DNA from: an uncultured Lachnospiraceae bacterium | GTDB taxonomy: Bacteria; Bacillota; Clostridia; Lachnospirales; Lachnospiraceae | Reading direction: 5' to 3' | Assembly: GCA_910583615.1 (NCBI GenBank) | Contig: CAJTXP010000002.1 | Location: forward strand, 1 to 29,306 | DNA length: 29,306 nt | Shown here: one piece after another, positions 1 to 6,924 of the stretch | Position numbering within the stretch: the first letter of the stretch is position 1 | How the letters are laid out: every line of letters begins with the position of its first letter | The notes under the pieces: generated by a model | Database searches by the model: none | Told to the model about the DNA's origin: nothing | The model's input: only the letters and a program-made list of their open reading frames with translations | Program-made: the position numbers and the translations under genes

Positions 1-91
1 GGACAAAACGGCTTCGATGTCCGCTCCAGTCCACACAGCGCTGCAGAGTACAGCGGTCCAGGGCACGGCCACTCACCCCTTGAATCGTAAC
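1..91. repeat. Half copy of the dispersed palindromic repeat (copy A)
   Basis: The window opens inside a copy of the long palindromic repeat seen again at 3835-4020, 12109-12231 and 20780-20996. It matches the core (GGACAAAACGG..., then TCCAGTCCACACAGCG) and runs out to the terminus TCGTAAC at about 91. Only one arm is in view, so it may be a half element like 12109-12231 or a full element cut by the window edge. The terminus is followed directly by the A-tract that is the T-tail side of a minus-strand hairpin, the same arrangement as at 12231. It is noncoding; short ORFs in it are by-products of the palindrome. Confidence 0.8.
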
Positions 92-102
92 AAAAAATAC
101 GC

Positions 103-148
103 GAAAAGGGGTGTAGAGCTTCCTGTCATCCAGGAAAACTTTACACCC
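103..148 (-). terminator. Probable rho-independent terminator for the sensor kinase transcript
   Basis: Arms GGGTGTA (109-115) and TACACCC (142-148) pair, and an inner TTCCTG/CAGGAA stem extends the hairpin around a short loop. Read on the minus strand, the 3' arm is followed by CCCCTTTT and, slightly further, a TTTTTT tract. It lies downstream of the kinase and of the doubtful ORF at 182-361. Confidence 0.55.
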
Positions 149-181
149 TGATTTACCGGTTATCTTATGCAGTTTTCACTG

Positions 182-361
182 TTATTCTTTTATATAATCA
201 ATCTCTGTAAGACTAATACCGGACGCCGTTAAAATAATTTTCAACTCCGTATACCTTCTTTTCATTTTCTTATACGCGTTACATTCCTTATCCAGATCTA
301 TCATATAATCCTGCAGTCTGGAGAATATTTCTTTCTCAACCACGTGCGCACCGCTTTTCAC
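182..361 (-). CDS. Possible short ORF or gene remnant, function unknown
   Basis: An open frame of 59 codons from a GTG, ending in TAA. The predicted peptide is hydrophilic and helical in character (for example DYMIDLDKECNAYKKMKRRY). The frame stays open upstream to near the end of the sensor kinase without an ATG, and I see no convincing Shine-Dalgarno sequence before the GTG. It may be a small protein translated after the kinase, or the 3' remnant of a lost gene. I recognise no family. It is the only reasonable content of the 338-base stretch between repeat and kinase apart from the terminator. Confidence 0.3.
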   Translation of the reverse strand: MKSGAHVVEKEIFSRLQDYMIDLDKECNAYKKMKRRYTELKIILTASGISLTEIDYIKE

Positions 362-428
362 TGTCAGCCATGGTCGATACCTGTCACTGCTTATATTATA
401 ATGGATGGAATCAGGCGTGTAAAGCTTT

Positions 429-2825
429 TCAGCTCTGTTTTTTCCAGCAGATCGTCACCTTGAACAGGTCTCCGTCCGTCTCCACCTGAAACGTACCGTT
501 TTGCAGCTCCGTAAAGCTCTGAGCGATTGCAAGCCCAAGGCCGCTGCCCTCCGTATTCCGGGACAGATCTCCGCGGACGAACCGCTCGGTAATCTCCTCC
601 GGTGAGAAATTCATCTCTGCGGCAGACATGTTTTTAAAGCTGATTCTCACTTCCAGTTCCATGTCCTTCACATCGATATAGACTCTGGAATGAGGCATGG
701 AATATTTCAGAATATTCTGGACCAGATTGTCGATAATCCGGAAAGTTCTCTGAGGATCCAGCGTAAGGATGCACTTTTCCTCCGGCAGGTTCCAGCGGAA
801 ATCCAGCGTGCTTTCCCGAATCTTGTCTTCATTCTCCAGGCGGACCTGCTTCACCAGACTGACCAGATCCACGTCGTCAAAATTCATGACAATATTATCG
901 GTCGTTGCCTTACTGACCTCAAAAAGATCCTCGATCAGCACCTTCAGCCTCTGGGATTTTTTATCCAGCGTATCAATATAGTCTTTCCTCTCTTCCTCCG
1001 TGATATCCTCCTTTTTCAGCAGGTCCACATAGGTAATAATGGCCGTAAGAGGCGTCTTCAGATCATGGGATACGTTGGTAATCAGTTCGGTTTTCATGTT
1101 CCTGCTCCGGACCTCATTGTTAACTGCCTTGCGAAAACCGTTCCGAATCGCCGTCAGTTCATCCCGAATGGGATTAAAAAGCCCCATATCCTCTTCCGTG
1201 GAAGCATTCAGGTCGCCTTCGGCAATGGTTCGGGTCACCTGCAGAAGCTTTCCATAATTCTCCTGGATCTCTCCGCATTTTTTCTTAATCAGCACATAGA
1301 GAAGGATCGTGTAGATCACGGCTCCCACCACGCCGCCGAACCAGATACAGCAGAGGAATGCCACGACCACACCGTTCAGACCCACCACTTTCCAGATATT
1401 CCTTGTCAGTTTCTCATCCAGTTCCACATCCGTCGCCCAGCGCCAGAACTTCAGCCACAGTTTTTTCAGCCATCTTAAAACCTGAACGCAGAGCATATTT
1501 TCCCGAAGAGTCCGGATCGGATGCGTCAGATAGGGAAGCGCCGATGCTGCCGCCCAGTACCAGCAGAATGCAAAGCAGAACCAGAACAGCCAGATAAAAA
1601 CGGTCGCCGCCGCCTGCGCAGCGCTTCCAAATCCTATGGCATCAAAATCCTCCACAAGTTCAGACGTCAGCGTATACATTCCAAACTCTGACACGGCAAA
1701 TGCTCCGGTGGCTGCAAACCCCAGGCCAATCACCCATACCACCAGCTCCGTGGGCAGACGGAACAGACGGTTCTTTCGAAGCTCAAATACCGGGATGTTC
1801 TGAAGAATCAATGCGAGGATCATCATCACAGCCAGAATCCCCATCACGCTGATGCTGTAACCGCTCTTCATATAAGCATTCCGCTCTTTCCAGTAATCCT
1901 GCCAGCTTGACTCATACATTTCATTGCTGTGAATTGCAAAGACAAAGGAAGTATTCTGAATGACCGGCACTGGAATTGACTTCAGAAGCTGGTCATTGTG
2001 AGATGCTTCCTCTTCCGGATCCGCATAGGCTTCCTCAAAGGTCTCTTCTTTCACTTCTATTTCATTGAGCGTATCGCTGACCACAACTCCGTCTGCGTCA
2101 TAGTACACAGCCGTACCGTATACCGCATCTCCCATTCCATTGTCGTCCATAAGGCGGGTCATGGATGCCTGCTGAAGATAGCCGATCAGATCCGTTTCAT
2201 CAAGATCGAGCCCCCAGGATTCCCGGATATTGGGAACGCCTCTGCTGTCATACTGGATCACCAGTCCTGACCGGTAATACTGTCTGGCTCCTTCGCTGTT
2301 TCCGTGAACGGCACTGTTTAAGTAACCGTCGTTGCCAAATTCCCTGAAAGGCCCGGAGCCGAAGCTTCCATAATCATTATCACTCTGCACGACCGAATAC
2401 TGGTTGCGCATGTTCTGCATCAGACGGGCAGACGCCTCCCGGATCCTGGCCTGCTCTTCCTCCGTAAATTTACTCATGTCATAATTCTGCGTAAAATACG
2501 TATAGGCATCCATATCCGGCGTCATTTCATAGTTCATATAATAGATCGAGGACAGCAGATAACGCCTGAACATGTCATCCGGCTCATATACCGCCTCTGC
2601 TTCCTGTTCATCTGTATGCTCTTTTTCGTATTCTTCCAGAATCGCTTTTGCCCTGCCCCGAAAGAGAGGATAGGCACAGCACATGACTGTGGCAGCGATT
2701 ACCGCCCACATGAGAACCAGAAGAATTCCCTTCACGCCGCCTTTTAAACTGTCTTTTCCTGCAGATATAGACTCTCCTGTATGTTCGTTTTCCATATCTT
2801 TCTCTTTCATATCTTTTTCTTCCAT
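429..2825 (-). CDS. Large membrane sensor histidine kinase with big extracytoplasmic domain
   Basis: Sensor kinase of a two-component system, about 798 residues. Residue order: one N-terminal membrane helix (about 33-55), a roughly 260-residue acidic extracytoplasmic region, then several more membrane helices (about 325-345, 360-385, 405-435, 480-515), a HAMP-like linker, and a HisKA domain with NVSHDLKTPLTA (phospho-acceptor His587). The ATPase domain follows, with N-box NLVQNILKYS and G-box EGSGLGLA. All catalytic motifs are intact. It follows the response regulator gene directly. An upstream TTG at 2852 would give a longer form overlapping the regulator, but the ATG at 2825, just past the regulator stop codon, is more plausible. 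ATGs at codons 6 and 11 are further options. The ligand is unknown; the multi-helix plus large loop layout is common in Lachnospiraceae kinases. Confidence 0.9.
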   Translation of the reverse strand: MEEKDMKEKDMENEHTGESISAGKDSLKGGVKGILLVLMWAVIAATVMCCAYPLFRGRAKAILEEYEKEHTDEQEAEAVYEPDDMFRRYLLSSIYYMNYEMTPDMDAYTYFTQNYDMSKFTEEEQARIREASARLMQNMRNQYSVVQSDNDYGSFGSGPFREFGNDGYLNSAVHGNSEGARQYYRSGLVIQYDSRGVPNIRESWGLDLDETDLIGYLQQASMTRLMDDNGMGDAVYGTAVYYDADGVVVSDTLNEIEVKEETFEEAYADPEEEASHNDQLLKSIPVPVIQNTSFVFAIHSNEMYESSWQDYWKERNAYMKSGYSISVMGILAVMMILALILQNIPVFELRKNRLFRLPTELVVWVIGLGFAATGAFAVSEFGMYTLTSELVEDFDAIGFGSAAQAAATVFIWLFWFCFAFCWYWAAASALPYLTHPIRTLRENMLCVQVLRWLKKLWLKFWRWATDVELDEKLTRNIWKVVGLNGVVVAFLCCIWFGGVVGAVIYTILLYVLIKKKCGEIQENYGKLLQVTRTIAEGDLNASTEEDMGLFNPIRDELTAIRNGFRKAVNNEVRSRNMKTELITNVSHDLKTPLTAIITYVDLLKKEDITEEERKDYIDTLDKKSQRLKVLIEDLFEVSKATTDNIVMNFDDVDLVSLVKQVRLENEDKIRESTLDFRWNLPEEKCILTLDPQRTFRIIDNLVQNILKYSMPHSRVYIDVKDMELEVRISFKNMSAAEMNFSPEEITERFVRGDLSRNTEGSGLGLAIAQSFTELQNGTFQVETDGDLFKVTICWKKQS

Positions 2826-2826
2826 G

Positions 2827-3534
2827 TCATTGTTTTTCCATTTTATAGCCAACGCCCCACACCACCTTTAAGTATTTCGGATTTTTCGGGTTGATCTCGA
2901 TCTTTTCCCTGATGTTCCGTACATGTACCATGATCGTATCTGAATTTACTGCCTTCTCATTCCAGACCCGCTCATAGATCTCATCTGCGGAAAAAACTCT
3001 TCCCGGATGTTTCATCAGAAGAAGCAGGATCCGGTATTCCATGGGCGTCACTTTCACCGGCGTGCCATCCACCCGAAGCTCTACCTTTTCTTCATCCAGC
3101 TCCAGGCCGCCGATCCGGTACACATGCCCTTCTTCCACACCGCCGTTTTTCAGCTTCTCCAGATAACGGCTGTACCGGCGGAGCTGGGAATTCACTCTTG
3201 CCAGAAGCTCCAGCGGGGTGAACGGCTTGGTTACATAATCGTCCGCACCCATGTTAAGCCCCAGGATCTTATCCACCTCTTCCGATTTTGCCGAAAGCAT
3301 GATAACCGGAAAATCATAGTCTTTGCGCATCTCCATAACCATCTGGATCCCGTCCTTTCTGGGCATCATCACATCCACTATGGCCAGATGGATCTCTTCC
3401 CGATAAATGATCTCCAGACCTTCGATCCCATCTGCCGCCTTATAGACTTCATAGCCCTGACTTTTTAAGTAAATCTCGATTCCGTCCCGAATCTCTTTGT
3501 CATCCTCCACTACCAGTACTTGATATTGATCCAT
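2827..3534 (-). CDS. OmpR/PhoB-family response regulator
   Basis: DNA-binding response regulator, 235 residues. The receiver domain (1-120) has the acidic pair VVEDD, the phospho-acceptor Asp54 in AIVDVMMP, and the lysine in DDYVTKPF. A C-terminal winged helix follows, with the family pattern VWNEKAVNSDTIMVHVRNIREKI and an ending like WGVGYKME. The frame continues upstream, but the start is set at the ATG at 3534 because GGGAGA lies 8 bases before it and the receiver fold begins there. It is the first gene of the pair and the kinase follows at once, so the two are co-transcribed and are presumably cognate partners. Target genes cannot be inferred. Confidence 0.93.
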   Translation of the reverse strand: MDQYQVLVVEDDKEIRDGIEIYLKSQGYEVYKAADGIEGLEIIYREEIHLAIVDVMMPRKDGIQMVMEMRKDYDFPVIMLSAKSEEVDKILGLNMGADDYVTKPFTPLELLARVNSQLRRYSRYLEKLKNGGVEEGHVYRIGGLELDEEKVELRVDGTPVKVTPMEYRILLLLMKHPGRVFSADEIYERVWNEKAVNSDTIMVHVRNIREKIEINPKNPKYLKVVWGVGYKMEKQ

Positions 3535-3699
3535 AATCCTGTCTCCCTGTTCTTTTTTCATATGATGTTCATTCTGCCGCTCCTTTCCACAGCATGCACA
3601 GACCGTATCGTTTTCATGACTGTATTCTACCGGCAGAATCTTAAAAACAAATGCAGGTATTTCTAAAGAATTCCTGAAGAAAGCCTGCATATTTTTTCT

Positions 3700-3728
3700 A
3701 TTATAGCACATATTAAACATGAAAAACA
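3700..3728 (-). promoter_or_regulatory. Promoter of the response regulator-kinase operon
   Basis: On the minus strand TATAAT (3705-3700) is preceded by TGC, giving an extended -10, with a weak TGTTTT -35 region 17 bases further up. The 5' leader to the regulator ATG would be about 160 bases. It contains an ATGCAGG/CCTGCAT inverted pair (3651-3657 and 3684-3690). Confidence 0.6.
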
Positions 3729-3735
3729 CATGTTT
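3715..3735. promoter_or_regulatory. Inverted repeat overlapping the -35 region (possible operator)
   Basis: AAACATG and CATGTTT are perfect inverted arms separated by 7 bases, centred on the -35 side of the regulator promoter. The position suits a dimeric regulator, perhaps the response regulator itself. This is inference from position and symmetry only. Confidence 0.4.
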
Positions 3736-3768
3736 GCTAATCCTGTATTGACGGATTACGATTCACGG

Positions 3769-3825
3769 GTTACTTTTCACACCCATGCCAGCGAGCCAAA
3801 CACCAGCTGACGTGTGAAAAGTAAC
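3769..3825. repeat. Minimal palindromic element (short form)
   Basis: Perfect 14-bp inverted arms GTTACTTTTCACAC and GTGTGAAAAGTAAC enclose a 29-base loop. The arm sequence resembles the terminus (GTTGCTGTTCAC) of the longer repeats and of the short palindrome at 14504-14551. It lies directly beside the long repeat at 3835-4020, making a composite of about 250 bases. Confidence 0.8.
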
Positions 3826-3834
3826 ATTCACGAA

Positions 3835-4020
3835 GGATGTCAGTCTGCGCTCCGGGCTGCTGTGATCTGCGGCGCTGTATGGACTGGAGCGGACAGCGGA
3901 GCTGTTTTGTCCGTCACAAACGGACAGCCTTGTCCGAATGGGACGGACAAAACGGCTTCGGTGTCCGATACACTCCATACGAGCGCAGATTACAGCAGCC
4001 CGGGGCGCCGACTGACATCC
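3835..4020. repeat. Full-length palindromic repeat (copy B)
   Basis: Two arms of about 80 bases (3835-3915 and 3942-4020) are near-perfect reverse complements around a 26-base centre that holds its own small hairpin (CGGACAGCC...). The core GGACTGGAGCGGACAGCGG on one side faces GTGTCCGATACACTCCATAC on the other, exactly as in copy E (20780-20996). The outermost bases (GGATGTCAGTC) differ from the GTTGCTGTTCAC ends of copy E. It fills the gap between the regulator promoter and the small plus-strand gene. Overlapping short ORFs on both strands look spurious. Confidence 0.9.
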
Positions 4021-4042
4021 AGGAACGGATAAGGAGACCTTT

Positions 4043-4246
4043 ATGAAAGAATATGAGAAAAAAGACCATATGAAATCTTCCGTGACACCGGAAGGATACC
4101 GTTATCTGACTCCCTGTTCTGCCCAGGATATGACGGGACTGATCCCTTCAGGACCTGTGGGCGAAGAAGAAATGGAGGACTATGAAGAATTGTATCCGTT
4201 TCTTCCAAAAGTCCCCCACAAAACAAATGAACCTGCAAACGGCTGA
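4043..4246 (+). CDS. Small protein of unknown function, 67 aa
   Basis: A short plus-strand gene whose ATG is preceded by AAGGAG at good spacing, the best argument that it is real. The product is hydrophilic and acidic toward the C-terminus (GEEEMEDYEELYPFLP), with no membrane helix and one cysteine. I recognise no family, though its style resembles small conserved Lachnospiraceae proteins. It begins about 20 bases after the palindromic repeat, so transcription must start in or near that repeat. It ends one base from the convergent stop codon of the flavoprotein gene, leaving no room for a conventional terminator between them. A minus-strand frame over the same bases lacks a comparable ribosome binding site. 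Confidence 0.65.
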   Translation: MKEYEKKDHMKSSVTPEGYRYLTPCSAQDMTGLIPSGPVGEEEMEDYEELYPFLPKVPHKTNEPANG

Positions 4247-4247
4247 A

Positions 4248-4799
4248 CTATGCATTCAGCTTCCGCGCCAGCTCTTCCAGCGCTTTCTGTATATCCGGCC
4301 GGTCCGAAAGACCGGCTTTATCTGATCCGCCCATGGTCACCGTTCCTGCGCATACCGCACCGAGATCTTCCAGCATATACTGAAAGGTCTGAATGGCTCC
4401 GGCAAACTGCCGGGGAGATTCGGGCGCACCTCCCACGAGAATCATGCCGCCTTTTTTGTTCATGGCGGGTTTGTCCCCCCGGACAACTGCCGCCCAATAA
4501 ACCTGCAGGCGGTCCAGTACGGCTTTCATGGAACCTGGAATATTATAAAAGTAAACAGGCGCTGCAAAGACGATCCGGTCGGCCCCGTCCAGCTTTTGAT
4601 AGATCTCCTGCATGGGATCCTCCAGGCAGCAGGCACTGTGTGTAAAACAGTAGCGGCAGTCCCTGCACGGCGTAATATCCGTCCGATGATCCAAAGACAG
4701 GATCTCCACTTCCCCCTGAAGACGTGCGGCAAGATATTCGGTCAGCTGTGCCGTATGTCCCTTTTTCCGCGGGGAACCGGTCAGTATCAGTGTCTTCAT
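4248..4799 (-). CDS. Flavodoxin-fold NAD(P)H reductase / iron-sulfur flavoprotein-like
   Basis: Predicted FMN-binding reductase of 183 residues. The N-terminal TLILTGSPRKKGHTAQL is the phosphate-binding loop of the NADPH-dependent FMN reductase/flavodoxin fold, and FAAPVYFYNIPG forms part of the isoalloxazine pocket. Between them, CRDCRYCFTHSACC reads CX2CX2CX5C, which matches the cluster-binding pattern of archaeal/clostridial iron-sulfur flavoproteins (CX2CX2CX4-7C). It may therefore carry a [4Fe-4S] cluster and pass electrons between reduced ferredoxin or NAD(P)H and an unknown acceptor. It is last in a five-gene minus-strand run and starts on the base right after the HD-protein stop codon, so translation is probably coupled. 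The substrate is unknown. Confidence 0.82.
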   Translation of the reverse strand: MKTLILTGSPRKKGHTAQLTEYLAARLQGEVEILSLDHRTDITPCRDCRYCFTHSACCLEDPMQEIYQKLDGADRIVFAAPVYFYNIPGSMKAVLDRLQVYWAAVVRGDKPAMNKKGGMILVGGAPESPRQFAGAIQTFQYMLEDLGAVCAGTVTMGGSDKAGLSDRPDIQKALEELARKLNA

Positions 4800-5390
4800 C
4801 TATTCTTCCACATCCTTCTGAAACTGTGCTTCGATCAGCGCTTCCGAAGCCTTCATGGCGTCCAGGGTCATCTGCAAAAGCTTATCCAGATCCCACCCAA
4901 GCTGTTCTGCGCCGGTACGGATGATATCGCGCGAACATCCTGCTGCAAAACGTTTGTCCTTGAACTTTTTCTTCAGGCTGGACAGTTCCATGTCTGTGCA
5001 GCTTCTGGAAGGACGCATTCTGGCGGCAGCCCCGATCAAACCGGTCAGTTCATCACAGGCAAACAGAACCTTCTCCATCTCATGCACCGGCTCTGTGTCC
5101 ACGCAGATCCCATAACCATGGCTGCATACCGCATGGACCAGCTCTTCCTCCGCATTGATCTCCGCCAGGAGCTCCGGTGCTTTTTTGCAGTGCTCATCCG
5201 GAAACTTCTCAAAATCCACATCATGAAGCAGACCGCACAGTCCCCAGAATTCCCGGTCCCCATGTCCCAGCTCCTCTGCAAACCACCGCATCACGGCTTC
5301 CACCGTACAGGCATGCTGAATATGGAAAGATTCCTGATTGTATTTCTTCAAAAGCCCCAGCGCCTGTTCTCTTGTTATCTTTGTCGTCAT
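4800..5390 (-). CDS. HD-domain protein (predicted phosphohydrolase)
   Basis: A 196-residue soluble protein of the HD metal-dependent phosphohydrolase superfamily. Visible metal-ligand candidates are the histidines of SFHIQHACTVEAVM, the HD pair in GLLHDVDFEKF (about residues 56-57) and the histidine/aspartate regions SHGYG and ACDELTG. The frame runs back to 5462, but the start is placed at the ATG at 5390 because AGGTGG stands just before it. The 79-base gap upstream can form a hairpin around CGGAC/GTCCG. Proteins of this size and layout are usually annotated as hydrolases without a known substrate. It is co-directional with TraX-like and flavoprotein genes, which does not identify its role. 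Confidence 0.85.
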   Translation of the reverse strand: MTTKITREQALGLLKKYNQESFHIQHACTVEAVMRWFAEELGHGDREFWGLCGLLHDVDFEKFPDEHCKKAPELLAEINAEEELVHAVCSHGYGICVDTEPVHEMEKVLFACDELTGLIGAAARMRPSRSCTDMELSSLKKKFKDKRFAAGCSRDIIRTGAEQLGWDLDKLLQMTLDAMKASEALIEAQFQKDVEE

Positions 5391-5469
5391 TCTTCCACCT
5401 CTCGAATAAAAATTTCCTGTATTAAACCGGCTGTCGGACACCTGCCATGGTCCGACCGGCATGATTCTC

Positions 5470-6234
5470 CTAAAGGAACGCCGCGGGAAGCACGTACATC
5501 CCGATCAGCGCATACAAAAGCAGATGCACCGGATAGAACCAGTAGAAAAACCATTTCGACTGCCTGCCCCGCTTTCCATTATAAAACCAGATCAGCAGAA
5601 AAGCCAGAGGAGCCGTCGTCTCCCACGCGCAGCAGACTGCCCCCAGAATACACTGCCAGGCCTTTTTGTCCCGCAGCAGGTACAAAAGCACGATCAGCGC
5701 TATGCCGAACGCGCCATAATCCGTGCAGAGCAGTTCTGCCGCCGCCGCTCCGATCAGCAGTCCGGACACTCTCGCCCACAGCCGGTTCTGGAATTTTTTC
5801 ATAAACCAGATGGCAAGAAGCCCGATCAGCAGCGTAAAAAACACATTCTGATGCTTCCAGTAAAATGGCGTGATCCGAAGCGCCAGATCAAAAGGAATCT
5901 CGCTGATCAGTGCAAAGATACCAAGCCTGACTGCATATTTCTTCACATTGCGGGTATGGACGAATCCCTGCACCAGCAGAAAACAGAAGATGGGAAACGC
6001 AGGACGTCCGATCATGCGGATGATATGGTCCGCCGCCAGCAGCTCGTTCCATTTTTCCGCAAAAGCGCTTCCAAGCGGCGAACCGCCCCATGCATTCATC
6101 ACATAGGATTCCAGAAGGCCTGCGCCCATATGGTCGATCGCCATCGCAATGACTGCAAACCATTTCAGCAGATTTCCGCTGATGCCAAAAGCAGTTTTCC
6201 CGGTTCTTCTGTCAATCCATGACTCAGTCTTCAT
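5470..6234 (-). CDS. TraX-family integral membrane protein
   Basis: A 254-residue polytopic membrane protein. The family signature is clear: LLKWFAVIAMAIDHMGA near the N-terminus, then RMIGRPAFPIFCFLLVQGFVHTRNVKKY and LGIFALISEIPFDLAL, followed by HQNVFFTLLIGLLAIW. About seven or eight hydrophobic segments are present. TraX of F plasmid is linked to pilin N-acetylation, but most Firmicute members are chromosomal and uncharacterised, and nothing here suggests conjugation. The ATG at 6234 (GGAG just before it) is preferred to a TTG at 6246. It overlaps the end of the upstream beta-helix gene by 11 bases, indicating one operon. Confidence 0.9.
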   Translation of the reverse strand: MKTESWIDRRTGKTAFGISGNLLKWFAVIAMAIDHMGAGLLESYVMNAWGGSPLGSAFAEKWNELLAADHIIRMIGRPAFPIFCFLLVQGFVHTRNVKKYAVRLGIFALISEIPFDLALRITPFYWKHQNVFFTLLIGLLAIWFMKKFQNRLWARVSGLLIGAAAAELLCTDYGAFGIALIVLLYLLRDKKAWQCILGAVCCAWETTAPLAFLLIWFYNGKRGRQSKWFFYWFYPVHLLLYALIGMYVLPAAFL

Positions 6235-6895
6235 GTTTCTCCACAATTTCTCCCTGCTTTTTATAGATCGAATGTTCCGGAACCACCCCCCGGACCGAAG
6301 ACAGCGGATAGATATTGCTCTCTCTTCCCACTACCGTCCCAGGATTCAGGATCGAACCGCAGCCCACCTCCACATGGTCTCCGACCATGGCGCCGAACTT
6401 TTTGATTCCTGTCTCCATATCGCCTTCCGGCGTATGGACGCAGACCAGTTTTTTATCCGATTTCACATTGGAAGTGATGGAGCCTGCCCCCATGTGCGCC
6501 CGGTAGCCCAGGATGGAATCTCCCACATAATTATAGTGGGGCACCTGAACTTTATTAAAAAGCACCACGTTTTTCAGCTCTGTAGAATTGCCGACCACCG
6601 CTCCTTCTCCCACCAGCGCATTGCCGCGGATAAATGCACAGTGACGGACCTCCGCTTCTTTTCCAATGATCGCAGGGCCATGGATATAAGCGCTTGGAAA
6701 TACCTTTGCAGATCTGGCGATCCATACATCTTCGCCAACCTTCTCATATTCTTCTTCGCTCAGAGTCTCACCCAGTTTTTTGATAAAATCTCCGATCTTC
6801 GGAAGCGCTTCCCACGGGTAAGTAAGCCCGTCAAACAGTTCTGCTGCAATCGTTTCATTCAGGTCATACAGATCTTTAATCGTTATTCTGCTCAT
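6224..6895 (-). CDS. Left-handed beta-helix protein, GlmU-like acyl/nucleotidyltransferase domain
   Basis: A 223-residue protein often labelled UDP-N-acetylglucosamine pyrophosphorylase in related genomes. After an alpha-helical first 55 residues it shows hexapeptide repeats typical of the left-handed parallel beta-helix (ARSAKVFPSAYIHGPAIIG, VGEGAVVGNSTELKN, VGDHVEVGCGSILNPGTVVG). The segment HYNYVGDSILG resembles the GlmU acetyltransferase active-site region. The N-terminal uridylyltransferase domain of true GlmU (a signature like LAAGxGTRM) is absent. It therefore cannot make UDP-GlcNAc alone, and an acyltransferase or sugar-nucleotide binding role is likely. GGAAGGAG precedes the ATG. It lies 29 bases after topB and overlaps traX. 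Confidence 0.82.
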   Translation of the reverse strand: MSRITIKDLYDLNETIAAELFDGLTYPWEALPKIGDFIKKLGETLSEEEYEKVGEDVWIARSAKVFPSAYIHGPAIIGKEAEVRHCAFIRGNALVGEGAVVGNSTELKNVVLFNKVQVPHYNYVGDSILGYRAHMGAGSITSNVKSDKKLVCVHTPEGDMETGIKKFGAMVGDHVEVGCGSILNPGTVVGRESNIYPLSSVRGVVPEHSIYKKQGEIVEKHED

Positions 6896-6924
6896 CTTTT
6901 ACTCCTTCCTGTTATTCCGCTTTC

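Noticed and set aside
3763..4046. Several short ORFs on both strands with peptides rich in Arg, Ser and Gly
   Set aside because: They are translations of the palindromic repeat; the same peptide pieces recur at 12062-12352 and 20718-21024.
4041..4238. A 65-codon minus-strand ORF opposite the small plus-strand gene
   Set aside because: No ribosome binding site, whereas the plus-strand frame has AAGGAG at good spacing.
5470..6234. TraX-like gene as evidence for a conjugative element
   Set aside because: No relaxase, coupling protein, integrase or type IV secretion gene is present, and neighbours are housekeeping genes.
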